Shown in pieces: positions 63,354 to 64,000 of a DNA stretch of 64,000 nucleotides. The DNA is from Polynucleobacter difficilis (GTDB lineage Bacteria > Pseudomonadota > Gammaproteobacteria > Burkholderiales > Burkholderiaceae): NCBI RefSeq assembly GCF_003065365.1, contig NZ_CP023276.1:1426001-1490000 (forward strand), written 5' to 3'. The notes under the pieces were generated by a model. The model had not been told where the DNA came from. It was given only the letters and a program-made list of their open reading frames with translations, and searched no databases. The position numbers and the translations under genes are program-made. Each line of letters begins with the position of its first letter. Position 1 is the first letter of the stretch.

Positions 63354-63953
63354 TCAAAAATACGAAACTGGAAGAGTGGATGAGGACAAGAGAAAACGGA
63401 TGGGTAGGCGATAGCACATCGGAATTGATTTGCCACTCTCTTGCGCAGGACGAAAGCTCCATTGGCGAATAGTATTTAATGCAGAGCGGTCCAAAGCGGG
63501 ATACCCCGAACTTTGGGCCAAGTCCACTCGCTCTACTTTGCCATGATCCGTAATGCAGGCATACAGCATCACTGCTCCCTGCTCGCCATTTTCTCTGCTC
63601 GAAATCGGATAAGGTGGCTTCGGGTTTAGTGGCGCGTATGCATCGGCGGAAGGTGGTGCGATCTGCGCGGGCACTAACTCAGAAGCATTAGTATGTTCCA
63701 CGATGGATGGGGCATCACCACTAACCGATGGGTGATGAACGACGCCCTTTGCCATCGGAAGGCTTGGCATCCCAATAGTGCGACTGGTCACTTTATTCTC
63801 AGGGGAGGCAGACCTCAGCTCGACAAATTGGGCAATTATCAAGGATTGGGCGCCGTAATCCAGTGGCCGCAACCCAAGGTGTGCAATTGCAATAAACAAG
63901 ACGATGTGCAACGCAGAAACAACTGTAGCTAGTTTCCAGTGGGTGAATTGCAT
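63354..63953 (-). CDS. tonB: TonB-family energy transducer
   Basis: Links inner-membrane ExbBD energy to outer membrane receptors. The 199-residue product has an N-terminal membrane helix (about 9-28), a proline-containing periplasmic linker, and the C-terminal TonB domain with PKPPYPISSRENGEQGAVML, VDLAQSSGYPALDRSALNTI and RQWSFRPA. It is just upstream of hmuR on the same strand, so HmuR is the likely partner. The call as a TonB-family protein is firm; a role only in haem uptake is inferred. Confidence 0.88.
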   Translation of the reverse strand: MQFTHWKLATVVSALHIVLFIAIAHLGLRPLDYGAQSLIIAQFVELRSASPENKVTSRTIGMPSLPMAKGVVHHPSVSGDAPSIVEHTNASELVPAQIAPPSADAYAPLNPKPPYPISSRENGEQGAVMLYACITDHGKVERVDLAQSSGYPALDRSALNTIRQWSFRPAQESGKSIPMCYRLPIRFLLSSSTLPVSYF

Positions 63954-63966
63954 CCAGAAACTGCCC

Positions 63967-64000
63967 TTACTTGGTTAATATGAGCTTGCCAAGCTGGGTG
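63967..64000 (-). CDS. Possible 3' end of a gene cut by the right edge
   Basis: A minus-strand frame is open from the edge to a TAA at 63967-63969 and ends ...TQLGKLILTK, 13 bp before the tonB-like start. The position and coupling suggest exbD, which often precedes tonB, but only about 10 codons are visible, too few to confirm. Confidence 0.3.
   Translation of the reverse strand, partial: TQLGKLILTK

Noticed and set aside
1..64000. CRISPR arrays, prophage, transposons, toxin-antitoxin or defence islands
   Set aside because: No regularly spaced repeats, transposase, integrase, terminal inverted repeats or known defence genes were seen; gene order is conserved housekeeping throughout.

Overview
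The window looks like a conserved chromosomal segment of a Burkholderiaceae betaproteobacterium, most likely Polynucleobacter or a close relative. Grounds: the gene order matches the betaproteobacterial fab, rpsP-trmD, gyrA-serC-pheA-rpsA and lapB-ugd-hld clusters; the tmRNA tag reads ANDERYALAA; base composition looks moderate; and the genes are densely packed. The genus is an inference. I see no tRNA, rRNA, insertion sequence, prophage, integrase or CRISPR array.

Layout. 1-6.2 kb (minus): yceD, rpmF, plsX, fabH, fabD, fabG, acpP and a fabF cut by the left edge, i.e. the membrane-lipid starter and elongation cluster. 6.2-10.3 kb: maf and an RsmI-like methyltransferase (plus) face sppA, a HAD phosphatase and rluC (minus). 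10.4-13.5 kb: rne with a leader of about 370 nt. 13.5-16.9 kb: molybdenum cofactor genes moaA-mobA-moeA plus a small membrane protein. 17-20.9 kb: a 2-hydroxyacid dehydrogenase, then fdxA, a ferredoxin-NADP reductase, thyA and folA. 20.9-28.5 kb: a lone TRAP binding protein, pmbA, mog, orn, a Ste24-type protease, rsgA, a CobD/CbiB-like membrane protein and a CoA-type Nudix hydrolase. 28.6-30.7 kb: rpsP-rimM-trmD-rplS (minus). 30.9-36.9 kb: a META lipoprotein, a small membrane protein, etfBA, a histone-deacetylase-like amidohydrolase, mltB and cysM. 37-42.7 kb: a ComEA-like protein, hldD, rfaE1, ugd, lapB and ihfB. 42.7-53.5 kb: rpsA, cmk, aroA, tyrA, hisC, pheA, serC and gyrA on one strand. 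53.6-56.2 kb: an OmpA-family protein, ubiG, gph and tmRNA. 56.2-64 kb: htpX and a haem uptake locus (tonB-like, hmuR, hmuS, hmuT, hmuU, hmuV).

How the genes work together. Most of the window is housekeeping: fatty acid and phospholipid synthesis, RNA processing and translation, aromatic amino acid and serine synthesis, and lipopolysaccharide heptose synthesis with its LapB control. The accessory-like part is the haem locus at the right end: an outer membrane receptor, TonB-type energising protein, periplasmic binding protein, ABC importer and cytoplasmic haem-handling protein. It sits behind a sigma70-type promoter whose -10 lies inside a Fur-box-like sequence.

I did not find a clearly new multi-gene system. 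The least explained stretch is the rne leader (10398-10770), which has a perfect palindrome near the likely transcription start, competing helices, and a strong Shine-Dalgarno before a possible 28-codon ORF. Smaller open questions are the DUF3566-like protein after moeA, the unknown membrane protein at 31.5 kb, the CobD/CbiB-like protein without other visible cobalamin genes, and the absence of lapA next to lapB. All calls come from reading sequence and family knowledge; no database search was run.
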